Assembly (NCBI RefSeq): GCF_000424285.1
Contig: NZ_AUJP01000028.1
Coordinates: 1 to 34,602 of the forward strand
Direction of reading: 5' to 3'
Length of the DNA stretch: 34,602 nt
Source: Butyrivibrio sp. MB2005
Lineage (GTDB): Bacteria > Bacillota > Clostridia > Lachnospirales > Lachnospiraceae
The notes below the pieces were generated by a model, which ran no database searches, was not told the origin of the DNA, and was given only the letters and a program-made list of their open reading frames with translations. The translations under genes and the position numbers were made by a program. Positions 1 to 8,302 of this stretch are shown here, in pieces; within the stretch, counting starts at the first letter, position 1; each line of letters starts with the position of its first letter.

Positions 1-137
1 TATCCTTGATCTGCTTGACTACAGAATATCTGTCAGGAAATATCTGTCAACCCTGCGCACGGCGCACCGCAAAGCGGCTTTGGGGTTGACTGATATTTCC
101 TGGCAGATAAAGTAGTCAACAAGCAGACCAAGGAATA
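1..137. repeat. Large imperfect inverted repeat (long hairpin)
   Basis: Bases 1-53 and 83-137 are imperfect reverse complements. Shared blocks include TCTGCTTG/CAAGCAGA, CAGGAAATATC/GATATTTCCTG and GTCAACCC/GGGTTGAC, with a small bulge near the base of the stem. A smaller hairpin (CCGC aaa GCGG, 67-77) sits in the loop. No open reading frame of any quality crosses it. It could be the end of a structured RNA, a miniature mobile element, or a long hairpin at the end of a gene lying left of the window. The left edge may be cut by the window. Confidence 0.6.
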
Positions 138-302
138 TAAGCGGAACACAAGGTTCCGCAGGGAACAAACGGCTAGGGGCTGGTAACGGGGGCTTCAGTG
201 CTGTATAATAACGGAGACAAAGTCTGATCTTAAATGATTCCGGGTGTATTCCACCCTTTTGTTTCCGAATATCAATTTACGCTATCATTTTGAATTTTGC
301 AC
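138..302. other. Non-coding stretch with small hairpins
   Basis: No gene is seen here. GCGGAAC (141-147) can pair with GTTCCGC (about 154-160). GGGTG (242-246) and CACCC (252-256), followed by TTTTGTTT, make a short terminator-like hairpin. A TATAAT at 204-209 lacks a convincing -35 partner. The run of hairpins after the large inverted repeat could belong to one structured transcript, but no known RNA family was recognised. Confidence 0.35.
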
Positions 303-331
303 TTGTCAAAAAAGACATAAGATATTAAAAT
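303..331 (+). promoter_or_regulatory. Likely sigma-A promoter of the GDPD gene
   Basis: TTGTCA at 303-308 and TAAAAT at 326-331 are separated by 17 bases in an AT-rich context. They lie about 45 bases upstream of the start codon at 376. Confidence 0.5.
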
Positions 332-375
332 ATCATGGGCGTCTAAGTAAGACCAAATAGCAGGAAGTGTGAAAA

Positions 376-1260
376 ATGTTTTTAAAGATTTTACTAATAA
401 TTATCGTGGTTTTAATCATCCTTTATTTTCTGGCAATTATGCCCGGGATGAGCAAAAAGCCGATATCCCATGAACTGCTAAAACAGAATTTATATGCCCA
501 TAGAGGATTGCACGACAATAAGTCAGAAGCTCCCGAGAATTCAATGGCTGCTTTTAAGAAGGCTGTTGATGGAGGGTACGGAATTGAGCTCGATGTTCAG
601 CTCACTAAGGACGGAGTTCCGGTAGTTTTTCACGACTTCACACTGGCAAGAGTTGCCAGATATGAAGAGGGACAGATTCCTTCAGATGCTGTAAGGAATG
701 AGGACGGTTCTCTTGGAGTAGCCGGCAAGGTCATCGACTACACCTATGAGGAACTGCAGCAGTTCCATCTTTTGGACTCGGATGAGAGAATTCCAATGTT
801 TGAGGATTTTCTTAAACTGGTTGATGGAAGAGTACCGCTTATTGTAGAGCTCAAGATTGAGAGATTTGACTTATCAGTTTGTCAAAAGGCCTACGATCTT
901 TTGGAAAAATACAATGGAGTTTATTGTATCGAATCCTTTAATCCGCTTGGTGTTTACTGGCTTAAGAAAAACCACAGCGAGATATTCAGAGGACAGCTCT
1001 CTGAGGAATTTTTCCACGAGATAGACCAGGTAATGCATACACCGCTTTATTTTATGCTTGCATTCCTGATTTTCAATTTCCTCACAAGACCTGATTTTGT
1101 GGCTTATAATCACAAGCATGCAGGTAACCTGTCAAGGACATTGTGTCACAGCCTTTATAAGAATACGGCTGCAGCATGGACTATCAAGAGTCAGGAAGAG
1201 CTGGACAGGAACAGAGAGAAGTTTGATATTTTCATATTTGAGGGATTTATTCCCGCTTAA
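376..1260 (+). CDS. Membrane-anchored glycerophosphodiester phosphodiesterase family protein
   Basis: This 294-residue protein belongs to the GDPD family, which hydrolyses glycerophosphodiesters to glycerol 3-phosphate and an alcohol. The first ~22 residues are a hydrophobic segment (LLIIIVVLIILYFLAIM), so it is probably anchored in the cytoplasmic membrane. The family signatures follow in order: AHRG at 41-44 (His42, Arg43), PENS at 53-56, ELDVQ at 71-75 (Glu71 and Asp73, metal ligands) and HD at 86-87 (general acid His86). VELKIE near 160 is the usual later metal-binding strand. The ATG at 376 follows AGGAAG with good spacing. It appears to be a single-gene unit. The preferred substrate cannot be read from the sequence. 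Lipid turnover or phosphate scavenging is the family expectation, not something shown here. Confidence 0.88.
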   Translation: MFLKILLIIIVVLIILYFLAIMPGMSKKPISHELLKQNLYAHRGLHDNKSEAPENSMAAFKKAVDGGYGIELDVQLTKDGVPVVFHDFTLARVARYEEGQIPSDAVRNEDGSLGVAGKVIDYTYEELQQFHLLDSDERIPMFEDFLKLVDGRVPLIVELKIERFDLSVCQKAYDLLEKYNGVYCIESFNPLGVYWLKKNHSEIFRGQLSEEFFHEIDQVMHTPLYFMLAFLIFNFLTRPDFVAYNHKHAGNLSRTLCHSLYKNTAAAWTIKSQEELDRNREKFDIFIFEGFIPA

Positions 1261-1361
1261 TTTTTGGCCTTCCCGGTATGATTCACCAGGAGGCGTGTAA
1301 TAGGATAATTACTGTGCCAGGGCATGGATAATTATAAATAGTAACATAAATGGAAAGGGAT

Positions 1362-1383
1362 TTACCGAATCGAATATCGGTAA
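1362..1383. repeat. Short inverted repeat next to the ppdK ribosome binding site
   Basis: TTACCGA (1362-1368) and TCGGTAA (1377-1383) are perfect 7-base inverted repeats with an 8-base gap. They lie immediately before the ppdK ribosome binding site (GAAAGG, then ATG at 1397). This could be an operator or a hairpin affecting translation. No clear terminator lies between the previous gene and ppdK. Confidence 0.4.
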
Positions 1384-1396
1384 GAAAGGTAGTGAA

Positions 1397-4033
1397 ATGG
1401 CGAAAAAATACGTTTACATGTTCAGCGAAGGCGACATGACCATGAGAAACCTTCTCGGTGGTAAAGGTGCAAACCTTGCTGAGATGACATCAATCGGTCT
1501 TCCTGTACCTCAGGGCTTCACAATTTCAACAGAAGCTTGCACACAGTACTATGAAGATGGTCGTAAGATCAACGACGAGATCATGGCTCAGGCTATGGAA
1601 GGCGTTAAGAAGATGGAGGAGATCAACGGCAAGAAGTTTGGCGATCTTCAGAACCCTCTTCTCGTATCTGTTCGTTCAGGTGCTCGTGCATCAATGCCTG
1701 GTATGATGGATACAATTCTTAACCTTGGTCTTAATGACGAGGTAGTTGCTGCAATGATCAAGGGCAATCCTGATCCTGCATTCGAGCGTTTCGTATATGA
1801 TTCATATCGTCGTTTCATCCAGATGTTCTCAGACGTTGTTATGGAAGTAGGTAAGAAGTACTTCGAGCAGCTCATCGACAAGATGAAGGAGCAGAAGGGT
1901 GTTAAGTTTGACGTAGATCTTACAGCAGCTGATCTTAAGGAGCTTGCTGAGCAGTTTAAGGCTGAGTATAAGAACCAGCTTGGTTCTGATTTCCCTTCAG
2001 ATCCTGTAGAGCAGCTTAAGCTTGCTATCGAGGCTGTATTCCGTTCATGGGATAACCCTCGTGCAAATGTTTACCGTCGTGACAACGATATCCCTTATTC
2101 TTGGGGAACAGCTGTTAACGTAATGCCTATGGTATTCGGTAACCTTAACAATGAGTCCGGTACAGGTGTTGCATTCACACGTGACCCTGCTACAGGTGAG
2201 AATAAGCTTATGGGTGAGTTCCTTATCAACGCTCAGGGTGAGGACGTAGTTGCAGGTGTTCGTACACCTATGCCGATCGCTCAGATGGAGAAGGAATTCC
2301 CTGAAGCATACGCTGAGTTCATCAAGGTTTGTGATACACTTGAGAACCACTATCACGACATGCAGGATATGGAGTTCACTGTTGAGAACAAGAAGCTCTA
2401 TATGCTCCAGTGCCGTAACGGTAAGAGAACAGCTCCTGCTGCTCTTAAGATCGCTTGTGACCTTGTTGATGAGGGACACAAGACTCCTGAAGAAGCTGTA
2501 GCAATGATCGATCCTCGTAACCTTGATACACTTCTTCATCCTCAGTTCGATGCAGCTGCTCTTAAGGCTGCAACACCTATGGGTAAGGGCCTTGGTGCAT
2601 CACCCGGTGCTGCTTGCGGTAAGGTTGTATTCACAGCTGATGACGCTGTAGCTTGGGCTGAGAGAGGTGAGAAGGTTATCCTTGTTCGTCTTGAGACATC
2701 ACCTGAGGATATCACAGGTATGAAGGCTGCTCAGGGTATCCTTACAGTTCGTGGTGGTATGACATCACACGCTGCCGTTGTTGCTCGTGGTATGGGTGAG
2801 TGCTGCGTTTCAGGATGTGGCGACATCAACATGGACGAGGAGAACAAGAAGTTCACACTTGCTGGTAAAGAGTTCCACGAGGGAGACTTCATCTCAATCG
2901 ACGGTACAACAGGTAACATCTATGATGGCGTTATCAAGACTGTAGACGCTCAGATCGCCGGCGAGTTCGGACGTATCATGGATTGGGCTGATCAGTTCAG
3001 AAAGCTTAAGGTTCGTACAAACGCTGATACACCCGCTGATGCTAAGAAGGCTCGTGAGCTTGGTGCTGAGGGTATCGGTCTTTGCCGTACAGAGCACATG
3101 TTCTTCGAGGAAGACAGAATTGCTGCATTCCGTGAGATGATCTGCTCTGACACAGCTGAGGAGAGAGAAGCTGCTCTTGAGAAGATTCTTCCTTATCAGC
3201 AGAAAGACTTCAAGGCTCTTTATGAGGCACTTGAGGGTTGCCCTGTAACAATCAGATTCCTTGATCCTCCGCTTCATGAGTTCGTTCCTACAACAGAGGA
3301 AGACATTAAGAAGCTTGCAGATGCTCAGGGTAAGAGCGTAGAGGAGATCAAGGCTATCATCGCTTCTCTTCACGAGTTCAACCCTATGATGGGTCACAGA
3401 GGATGCCGTCTTGCAGTTACATATCCTGAAATTGCTAAGATGCAGACTAAGGCTGTTATCCGTGCTGCTCTTGAGGTTCAGAAGGAGCATGCTGATTGGA
3501 ACGTTAAGCCTGAGATCATGATTCCTCTTGTATGTGAAGTTAAAGAGCTTAAGTTCGTTAAGAAGGTTGTATGTGAGACAGCAGATGCTGAGATCGCTGC
3601 AGCTGGTGCTAAGCTTGAGTATGAGGTTGGTACAATGATCGAGATCCCGAGAGCTGCTCTTACAGCTGACGAGATCGCTGCTGAGGCTGACTTCTTCTGC
3701 TTCGGTACAAACGACCTTACACAGATGACATTTGGATTCTCTCGTGATGACGCTGGTAAGTTCCTTAACGCTTACTATGATGAGAAGATCTTCGAGAACG
3801 ATCCTTTCGCTAAGCTTGATCAGACAGGTGTTGGTAAGCTTATGGATATGTCACTTAAGCTTGGTAAGCCCGTTAATCCTAAGCTTCACGTTGGTATCTG
3901 CGGAGAGCACGGTGGAGATCCTTCATCAGTTGAGTTCTGCCACAAGATTGGCCTTGACTATGTATCATGCTCACCTTTCCGTGTACCTGTTGCTAGACTT
4001 GCAGCAGCTCAGGCAGCTATCGCAAACAAGTAA
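1397..4033 (+). CDS. ppdK: Pyruvate, phosphate dikinase
   Basis: This 878-residue enzyme interconverts pyruvate + ATP + Pi and phosphoenolpyruvate + AMP + PPi, in the cytoplasm. Its length is normal for bacterial PPDK. The N-terminal ATP-grasp domain starts with GGKGANLAEM (22-31). The swivelling domain carries GGMTSHAAVVARGMG with the phosphorylated His458 and Thr456. The C-terminal PEP/pyruvate barrel ends with GICGEHGGDPSS and the catalytic Cys835. The gene is a single-gene unit with its own strong terminator. Arginine is mostly CGT and leucine mostly CTT, unlike neighbours that use AGA; this is the pattern of a very highly expressed gene. In anaerobic Firmicutes PPDK commonly serves PPi-linked glycolysis or gluconeogenesis; which direction is used here cannot be told. 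Confidence 0.98.
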   Translation: MAKKYVYMFSEGDMTMRNLLGGKGANLAEMTSIGLPVPQGFTISTEACTQYYEDGRKINDEIMAQAMEGVKKMEEINGKKFGDLQNPLLVSVRSGARASMPGMMDTILNLGLNDEVVAAMIKGNPDPAFERFVYDSYRRFIQMFSDVVMEVGKKYFEQLIDKMKEQKGVKFDVDLTAADLKELAEQFKAEYKNQLGSDFPSDPVEQLKLAIEAVFRSWDNPRANVYRRDNDIPYSWGTAVNVMPMVFGNLNNESGTGVAFTRDPATGENKLMGEFLINAQGEDVVAGVRTPMPIAQMEKEFPEAYAEFIKVCDTLENHYHDMQDMEFTVENKKLYMLQCRNGKRTAPAALKIACDLVDEGHKTPEEAVAMIDPRNLDTLLHPQFDAAALKAATPMGKGLGASPGAACGKVVFTADDAVAWAERGEKVILVRLETSPEDITGMKAAQGILTVRGGMTSHAAVVARGMGECCVSGCGDINMDEENKKFTLAGKEFHEGDFISIDGTTGNIYDGVIKTVDAQIAGEFGRIMDWADQFRKLKVRTNADTPADAKKARELGAEGIGLCRTEHMFFEEDRIAAFREMICSDTAEEREAALEKILPYQQKDFKALYEALEGCPVTIRFLDPPLHEFVPTTEEDIKKLADAQGKSVEEIKAIIASLHEFNPMMGHRGCRLAVTYPEIAKMQTKAVIRAALEVQKEHADWNVKPEIMIPLVCEVKELKFVKKVVCETADAEIAAAGAKLEYEVGTMIEIPRAALTADEIAAEADFFCFGTNDLTQMTFGFSRDDAGKFLNAYYDEKIFENDPFAKLDQTGVGKLMDMSLKLGKPVNPKLHVGICGEHGGDPSSVEFCHKIGLDYVSCSPFRVPVARLAAAQAAIANK

Positions 4034-4069
4034 TTATAAAATTGCCTGTTAAGTGAGTAATAAATAATG

Positions 4070-4107
4070 AATCGGACATTATCGTAAAGGTAATGTCCGA
4101 TTTTTTT
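4070..4107 (+). terminator. Rho-independent terminator of ppdK
   Basis: AATCGGACATTA (4070-4081) pairs perfectly with TAATGTCCGATT (4091-4102) around a 9-base loop and runs into a T tract ending at 4107. Confidence 0.93.
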
Positions 4108-4163
4108 CTGTGTATTTTTATATTTTTAGGGAATTATTGATATAGATTCCCGGAAATACCATT

Positions 4164-4169
4164 TATAAT
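4164..4169 (+). promoter_or_regulatory. Likely -10 element of the beta-glucosidase promoter
   Basis: A consensus TATAAT lies 43 bases before the start codon. The best -35 candidate at 17-base spacing is TATAGA (4141-4146), which is weak. Confidence 0.5.
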
Positions 4170-4188
4170 GTTCATATACTAATTGGGT

Positions 4189-4209
4189 AAATGTAATGGA
4201 GGTACATTT
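4189..4209 (+). promoter_or_regulatory. Inverted repeat with the Shine-Dalgarno in its loop
   Basis: AAATGTA (4189-4195) and TACATTT (4203-4209) are perfect 7-base inverted repeats. The 7-base loop holds ATGGAGG, the ribosome binding site of the beta-glucosidase gene. The stem is AT-rich, so it would be only marginally stable. Confidence 0.45.
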
Positions 4210-4211
4210 AA

Positions 4212-6623
4212 ATGGCAAAATGGCAAAGAGTTAAGTATCATCCGAATCTCCCTCTTGGAGCGGATGGAACAAGGGTTACGGCATCTAAGGAGCACATTGA
4301 GATCTCCAAGAATGCAGCAAAAGAGGGAATGGTCCTGGTTAAGAATGAAGGAGGTTTTCTGCCCTTTAAGAGAGGTCAGAAGATAGCTCTTTTTGGAAAA
4401 GCTTCTATTGATTATGTAAAGGGTGGCGGCGGATCAGGTGATGTTACCGTTCCCTATGTTACTAATCTTGCAGAGGGCTTTAAGAAGCTTTCATCTGAAG
4501 TAAGTGTGTTTGAAGGCACAGTAAAGTTCTATGAGAAGTATGTCAGAGATCTGTATGAGGAAGGCAAGATGCCCGGACTTATCGCAGAGCCTGAGCTTCC
4601 ACAGGAGCTTCTTACACAGTCGCTGGCATTTACTGATACTGCCGTTATTTCAATCAGCAGATATTCAGGTGAAGGCTGGGACAGGAAGGCTGATAACGAC
4701 GATGGCAGAAAGCACAAGGATGTAGCACAGGACCTTGTGGATGAGACAGATAAGCTTTTTGAGAGAGGCGATTTCTATCTGTCCAAGGCTGAGAAGGAGC
4801 TTGTTGATAAGGTAACAGCAGCATTCCCTCACACAGTGATAGTTCTTAATATCGGCGGAATGTTTGATGTTTCCTGGATTAAAGAAAATGAGAAGATTGA
4901 TTCCGCTCTTATAGCATGGCAGGGCGGTATGGAAGGCGGACTTGCAACAGCTGAGCTTCTTCTTGGAATCGGAACACCCAGCGGTAAGCTCTCAGATACT
5001 TTCGCAAGAGATCTTGCTGACTATCCCGGAACAGAGCATTTCCATGATTCTGATGACTATGTTGAATACGAAGAGGATATCTATGTTGGATATCGTTATT
5101 TTGAGACCATAAAGGATGCTGATAAGAAGGTTATCTATCCCTTCGGATACGGCCTTTCATACACAAACTTCAATCTGAATCGTGTCAAGGTTGCAGTTGA
5201 AGATGACAAGGTTACAGTAAAAGCTAATGTTACAAATACTGGCAAATATCCCGGAAAAGAAGTAGTACAGGTATACTTTGGCGCACCTCAGGGTAAGCTT
5301 GGAAAACCTGAAAAAACTCTTATAGGCTTTAAAAAGACAGCTGAGCTTCTTCCCGGTCAGTCACAGCGCGTGATAATAGAATTCAATGTTGGAGACATGG
5401 CTTCTTACGACGATCTTGGAAAGGTGCAGAAATCTGCTTATGTTCTTGAGAAGGGTAAATACACCTTCTATGTCGGAACAGATGTAAGAAATGTTAAGAA
5501 GGCTGATACTGACTATGTTCAGGACAAAGATGAAGTAGTATGCCAGCTTACAGAAAGAATGGCTCCTGTAGATCTTAAGAAGAGAATGCTTTCAGATGGA
5601 AGCTTTGAAGAGCTGCCTCTGGGTGATGCATCCAAATACAATGATAATATTCTTAAGGATGTGGAGCTTGAAGGACCGCTTCACGCTATGCCAAAGGTTC
5701 GTCCTGTAGAATACAGGCACAGTTTTGAGCCTTCAGGTAAGCCGCAGCTTGAAGAAGTGGCAGATGGCAAGATCAGTCTTGATGATTTTGTTAAGGCTCT
5801 TTCAGATGAGGATATCGCATGGCTTGTTGGCGGACAGCCTAATGTAGCCGTAGCTAATACCTTTGGTTATGGAAATAATTCAGAATTCGGTATTCCTAAT
5901 GTAATGACAGCTGATGGCCCTGCAGGTCTTAGAATTCAGCCACAGGTTGGCGTTAAGACCACAGCATTCCCTTGCGCAACACTTCTTGCATGTACATGGG
6001 ATCCTGCTGTAGCTGAGCAGGTAGGTATTGCAGGCGGAGAAGAGGTTAAGGAGAATAATATCGGTGTATGGCTTACTCCTGCTATGAATATTCACCGTTC
6101 ACCTCTTTGCGGAAGAAACTTTGAGTATTATTCTGAGGATCCCTATCTTACAGGTAAAATGGCTGCAGGTATGATAAGAGGTATCCAGAGCAACAGAGTG
6201 GGCGCTACAGCCAAGCATTTTGCACTTAATAATAAGGAGACCAACAGAAAGAACAGTGATTCACGTGCATCAGAGAGAGCAATCAGAGAAATCTATCTGA
6301 AGGCTTTCGAGATCGTTGTTAAAGAGTCACAGCCTTGGAGTATCATGACATCCTATAATATCATCAATGGCAGAAGAGCTTCGGAAAATGAGGACATGCT
6401 TGAAGGCATCCTCAGAGGAGAGTGGGGCTTTGACGGAATGGTTACAACCGACTGGTGGACCTATGGTGAGAACTACAAGGAATGCAAAGCCGGTAACGAT
6501 ATGAAGATGGGCTGCGGTTATCCCGAGAGAATCCTTTCTGCTCTTGAAAAGGGAGGCATTACCAGAGAAGAACTTGAAAAAGCTGCTAAGAATATTCTTG
6601 GTCTTATCCTCAGAATTGATTAA
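4212..6623 (+). CDS. Family 3 glycoside hydrolase, beta-glucosidase with swapped domain order
   Basis: This 803-residue enzyme probably releases glucose from beta-glucosides or cello-oligosaccharides. It has no signal peptide, so it likely acts in the cytoplasm on imported sugars. The domain order is reversed relative to most GH3 enzymes. The alpha/beta sandwich comes first (about 25-310), with SRYSGEGWDRK placing the probable acid/base at Glu154. A fibronectin-III-like domain follows (about 330-430). The (beta/alpha) barrel comes last (about 540-800), with LTPAMNIHRSPLCGRNFEYYSEDP, KHFALNN and GFDGMVTTDWW, whose Asp747 is the expected nucleophile. This arrangement is known from Butyrivibrio fibrisolvens and Ruminococcus albus beta-glucosidases. 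The start at 4212 follows GGAGG by about 9 bases. Substrate preference (glucose versus xylose) is not settled by sequence reading. Confidence 0.93.
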   Translation: MAKWQRVKYHPNLPLGADGTRVTASKEHIEISKNAAKEGMVLVKNEGGFLPFKRGQKIALFGKASIDYVKGGGGSGDVTVPYVTNLAEGFKKLSSEVSVFEGTVKFYEKYVRDLYEEGKMPGLIAEPELPQELLTQSLAFTDTAVISISRYSGEGWDRKADNDDGRKHKDVAQDLVDETDKLFERGDFYLSKAEKELVDKVTAAFPHTVIVLNIGGMFDVSWIKENEKIDSALIAWQGGMEGGLATAELLLGIGTPSGKLSDTFARDLADYPGTEHFHDSDDYVEYEEDIYVGYRYFETIKDADKKVIYPFGYGLSYTNFNLNRVKVAVEDDKVTVKANVTNTGKYPGKEVVQVYFGAPQGKLGKPEKTLIGFKKTAELLPGQSQRVIIEFNVGDMASYDDLGKVQKSAYVLEKGKYTFYVGTDVRNVKKADTDYVQDKDEVVCQLTERMAPVDLKKRMLSDGSFEELPLGDASKYNDNILKDVELEGPLHAMPKVRPVEYRHSFEPSGKPQLEEVADGKISLDDFVKALSDEDIAWLVGGQPNVAVANTFGYGNNSEFGIPNVMTADGPAGLRIQPQVGVKTTAFPCATLLACTWDPAVAEQVGIAGGEEVKENNIGVWLTPAMNIHRSPLCGRNFEYYSEDPYLTGKMAAGMIRGIQSNRVGATAKHFALNNKETNRKNSDSRASERAIREIYLKAFEIVVKESQPWSIMTSYNIINGRRASENEDMLEGILRGEWGFDGMVTTDWWTYGENYKECKAGNDMKMGCGYPERILSALEKGGITREELEKAAKNILGLILRID

Positions 6624-6625
6624 TA

Positions 6626-6682
6626 GTAAAAATAATAGAAAAAACACTTTAATAAAGTGACGCGGTAGTGTATTATTTTTAC
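6626..6682. repeat. Nested inverted repeat between beta-glucosidase and ddh
   Basis: A 12-base perfect inverted repeat, GTAAAAATAATA (6626-6637) and TATTATTTTTAC (6671-6682), encloses a second palindrome, CACTTTA-A-TAAAGTG (6647-6661). The stem is AT-rich. It may terminate the upstream gene weakly or be an operator for ddh. TATTAT at 6671-6676 could be the ddh -10 element. Confidence 0.4.
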
Positions 6683-6710
6683 CAAAGTTTAAAAATCGGA
6701 GGACAGGACA

Positions 6711-7697
6711 ATGAGTATCAGAATTGGAATTTTAGGATATGGTAACCTTGGAAAAGGTGTCGAACTTGCAGTAAAGGCAGCTCCTGATATGGAACTGGTT
6801 GCTGTTTTCACAAGACGTGATCCGGGTAGCCTTCAGATCAAGACAGAGGGTGTACCGGTAGTATCCGTTAATGATGTAGACAGCTATAAGGATAAGATCG
6901 ATGTAATGATCCTTTGCGGAGGAAGTGCTACAGATCTTCCCGAACAGACACCTAAGTATGCGAAATTGTTTAATGTTGTTGACAGTTTTGATACTCACGC
7001 AAGAATACCTGAGCATTTTGCAAACGTTGACGCAGCAGCTAAGGCTGCAGGCAATGTGGCTGTTATCTCTTGCGGATGGGATCCCGGAATGTTTTCACTG
7101 GCAAGAGTATATTCAAATGCTATCCTGCCTGATGGTAAAGATTACACCTTCTGGGGCAAGGGAGTATCACAGGGACACTCAGATGCAATCCGTCGCATAA
7201 AGGGCGTAAAGAATGCAAAACAGTACACAATCCCTGTAGAAGCAGCTCTTGAAGCAGTAAGAAACGGTGAGAATCCTGAACTTACAACCAGACAGAAGCA
7301 CACCAGAGAGTGCTTTGTGGTTCTTGAGGAAGATGCTGATGCAGCAGCTGTTGAGAAGGAAATCAAGGAGATGCCCAATTACTTCGCTGACTATGACACA
7401 ACAGTTCATTTTATCAGTGAGGAAGAGCTTCTTAGAGATCACAGCGGAATGGCTCACGGCGGTTTCGTATTCAGAAGCGGTAAAACAGGTGCAGACAAAG
7501 AGCATAATCACATCATTGAGTATAGCCTGAAGCTCGATTCTAACCCTGAGTTTACTACAAGCGTTCTTGTAGCTGTTGCAAGAGCAGCTCATCGCATGAA
7601 GAGCGAAGGCCAGACAGGCTGCAAGACCATGCTGGATATTGCACCGGCATATCTTTCAGAGCTTAGCGGAGAGGAGCTCAGAGCTCACTTACTGTAA
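6711..7697 (+). CDS. ddh: meso-Diaminopimelate D-dehydrogenase
   Basis: This 328-residue NADPH enzyme converts L-tetrahydrodipicolinate and ammonia to meso-diaminopimelate in one step, giving lysine and peptidoglycan precursors in the cytoplasm. The N-terminal Rossmann fold begins at once, with ILGYGNLGKG (7-16) binding the dinucleotide. The family stretches LCGGSATDLPEQTP, VDSFDTHARIPEH, ISCGWDPGMFSLARV and FWGKGVSQGHSDAIRRI are all present. The length matches the family. GGAGG lies 8 bases before the ATG. It is bounded downstream by a strong terminator shared with the convergent gene. The one-step ddh route is common in gut Firmicutes and bypasses the acetylated or succinylated intermediates. 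Confidence 0.95.
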   Translation: MSIRIGILGYGNLGKGVELAVKAAPDMELVAVFTRRDPGSLQIKTEGVPVVSVNDVDSYKDKIDVMILCGGSATDLPEQTPKYAKLFNVVDSFDTHARIPEHFANVDAAAKAAGNVAVISCGWDPGMFSLARVYSNAILPDGKDYTFWGKGVSQGHSDAIRRIKGVKNAKQYTIPVEAALEAVRNGENPELTTRQKHTRECFVVLEEDADAAAVEKEIKEMPNYFADYDTTVHFISEEELLRDHSGMAHGGFVFRSGKTGADKEHNHIIEYSLKLDSNPEFTTSVLVAVARAAHRMKSEGQTGCKTMLDIAPAYLSELSGEELRAHLL

Positions 7698-7729
7698 TTC
7701 ACAGCTGAATTGAATGTATCAGACACGTA

Positions 7730-7764
7730 AAAGCGGTACCGACTGTTTTAGTCGATACCGCTTT
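7730..7764. terminator. Bidirectional terminator between ddh and the convergent small gene
   Basis: AAAGCGGTACCGAC (7730-7743) pairs with GTCGATACCGCTTT (7751-7764), with one mismatch and a 7-base loop. The flanking A and T tracts let it work on both strands, which fits its place between two converging genes. Confidence 0.8.
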
Positions 7765-7813
7765 AAAATATGTAGAACAATGTCACAGAAATTCTGTTTT
7801 GGGAATGCTATAT

Positions 7814-8113
7814 TTAATTATCTTTTACTACAACTTTTCCGCCATTTTTGACGCTGTCCTGCTCCAGCATCTCAATTGCAGAGGCAGCTATTTCATAATA
7901 CATTGCAGCGTTGTCCTGGATTTCTGCCATTTTTTTCATATTTGTAATGCAGAATTTTTTTGCTTCGGCAATATCTGTCTGTGTGAAAACTCTGCTACCG
8001 CAATAGAGAGTTCCTGTAGCAGGATCAAAATGAGAATCCTGTTTTTTCTGCTCACCACTCATACCCATAACGCCTGCAAGAGAGCGTATCAGATCTTCAC
8101 GATTATTTGCCAT
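7814..8113 (-). CDS. Small conserved-looking hypothetical protein (99 aa)
   Basis: The product is not recognised. It is a 99-residue soluble, charged protein starting MANNREDLIRSL. It has no signal peptide, no membrane segment and two cysteines (within LYCGS and KKFCIT). The frame can be extended 7 codons upstream, but the ATG at 8113 is preferred because GGAGG (complement of 8120-8124) lies 6 bases before it. It is transcribed convergently with ddh and divergently from the phosphoesterase at 8303. The good ribosome binding site and a terminator placed just past its stop support a real gene. No function is proposed. Confidence 0.7.
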   Translation of the reverse strand: MANNREDLIRSLAGVMGMSGEQKKQDSHFDPATGTLYCGSRVFTQTDIAEAKKFCITNMKKMAEIQDNAAMYYEIAASAIEMLEQDSVKNGGKVVVKDN

Positions 8114-8302
8114 TTTGATCCTCCAATCTTTCACTTTTTATATAATCCCGGGTACATAATGGGATTTGGTCAGCCCAAAATCGATACCACTAGTATTTTC
8201 TCATAAGAATCTTTTTTGTGTATTAACAACTTATTATAAAAATATTAAAAAAGCTAGAAAAATGATATCATGAATTAAGTGTATAAAACACCGGAGGATG
8301 AT

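Noticed and set aside
1..265. Known structured RNA (6S, tmRNA, RNase P or SRP RNA)
   Set aside because: The hairpin is long, but none of the conserved sequence blocks of these RNAs could be found.
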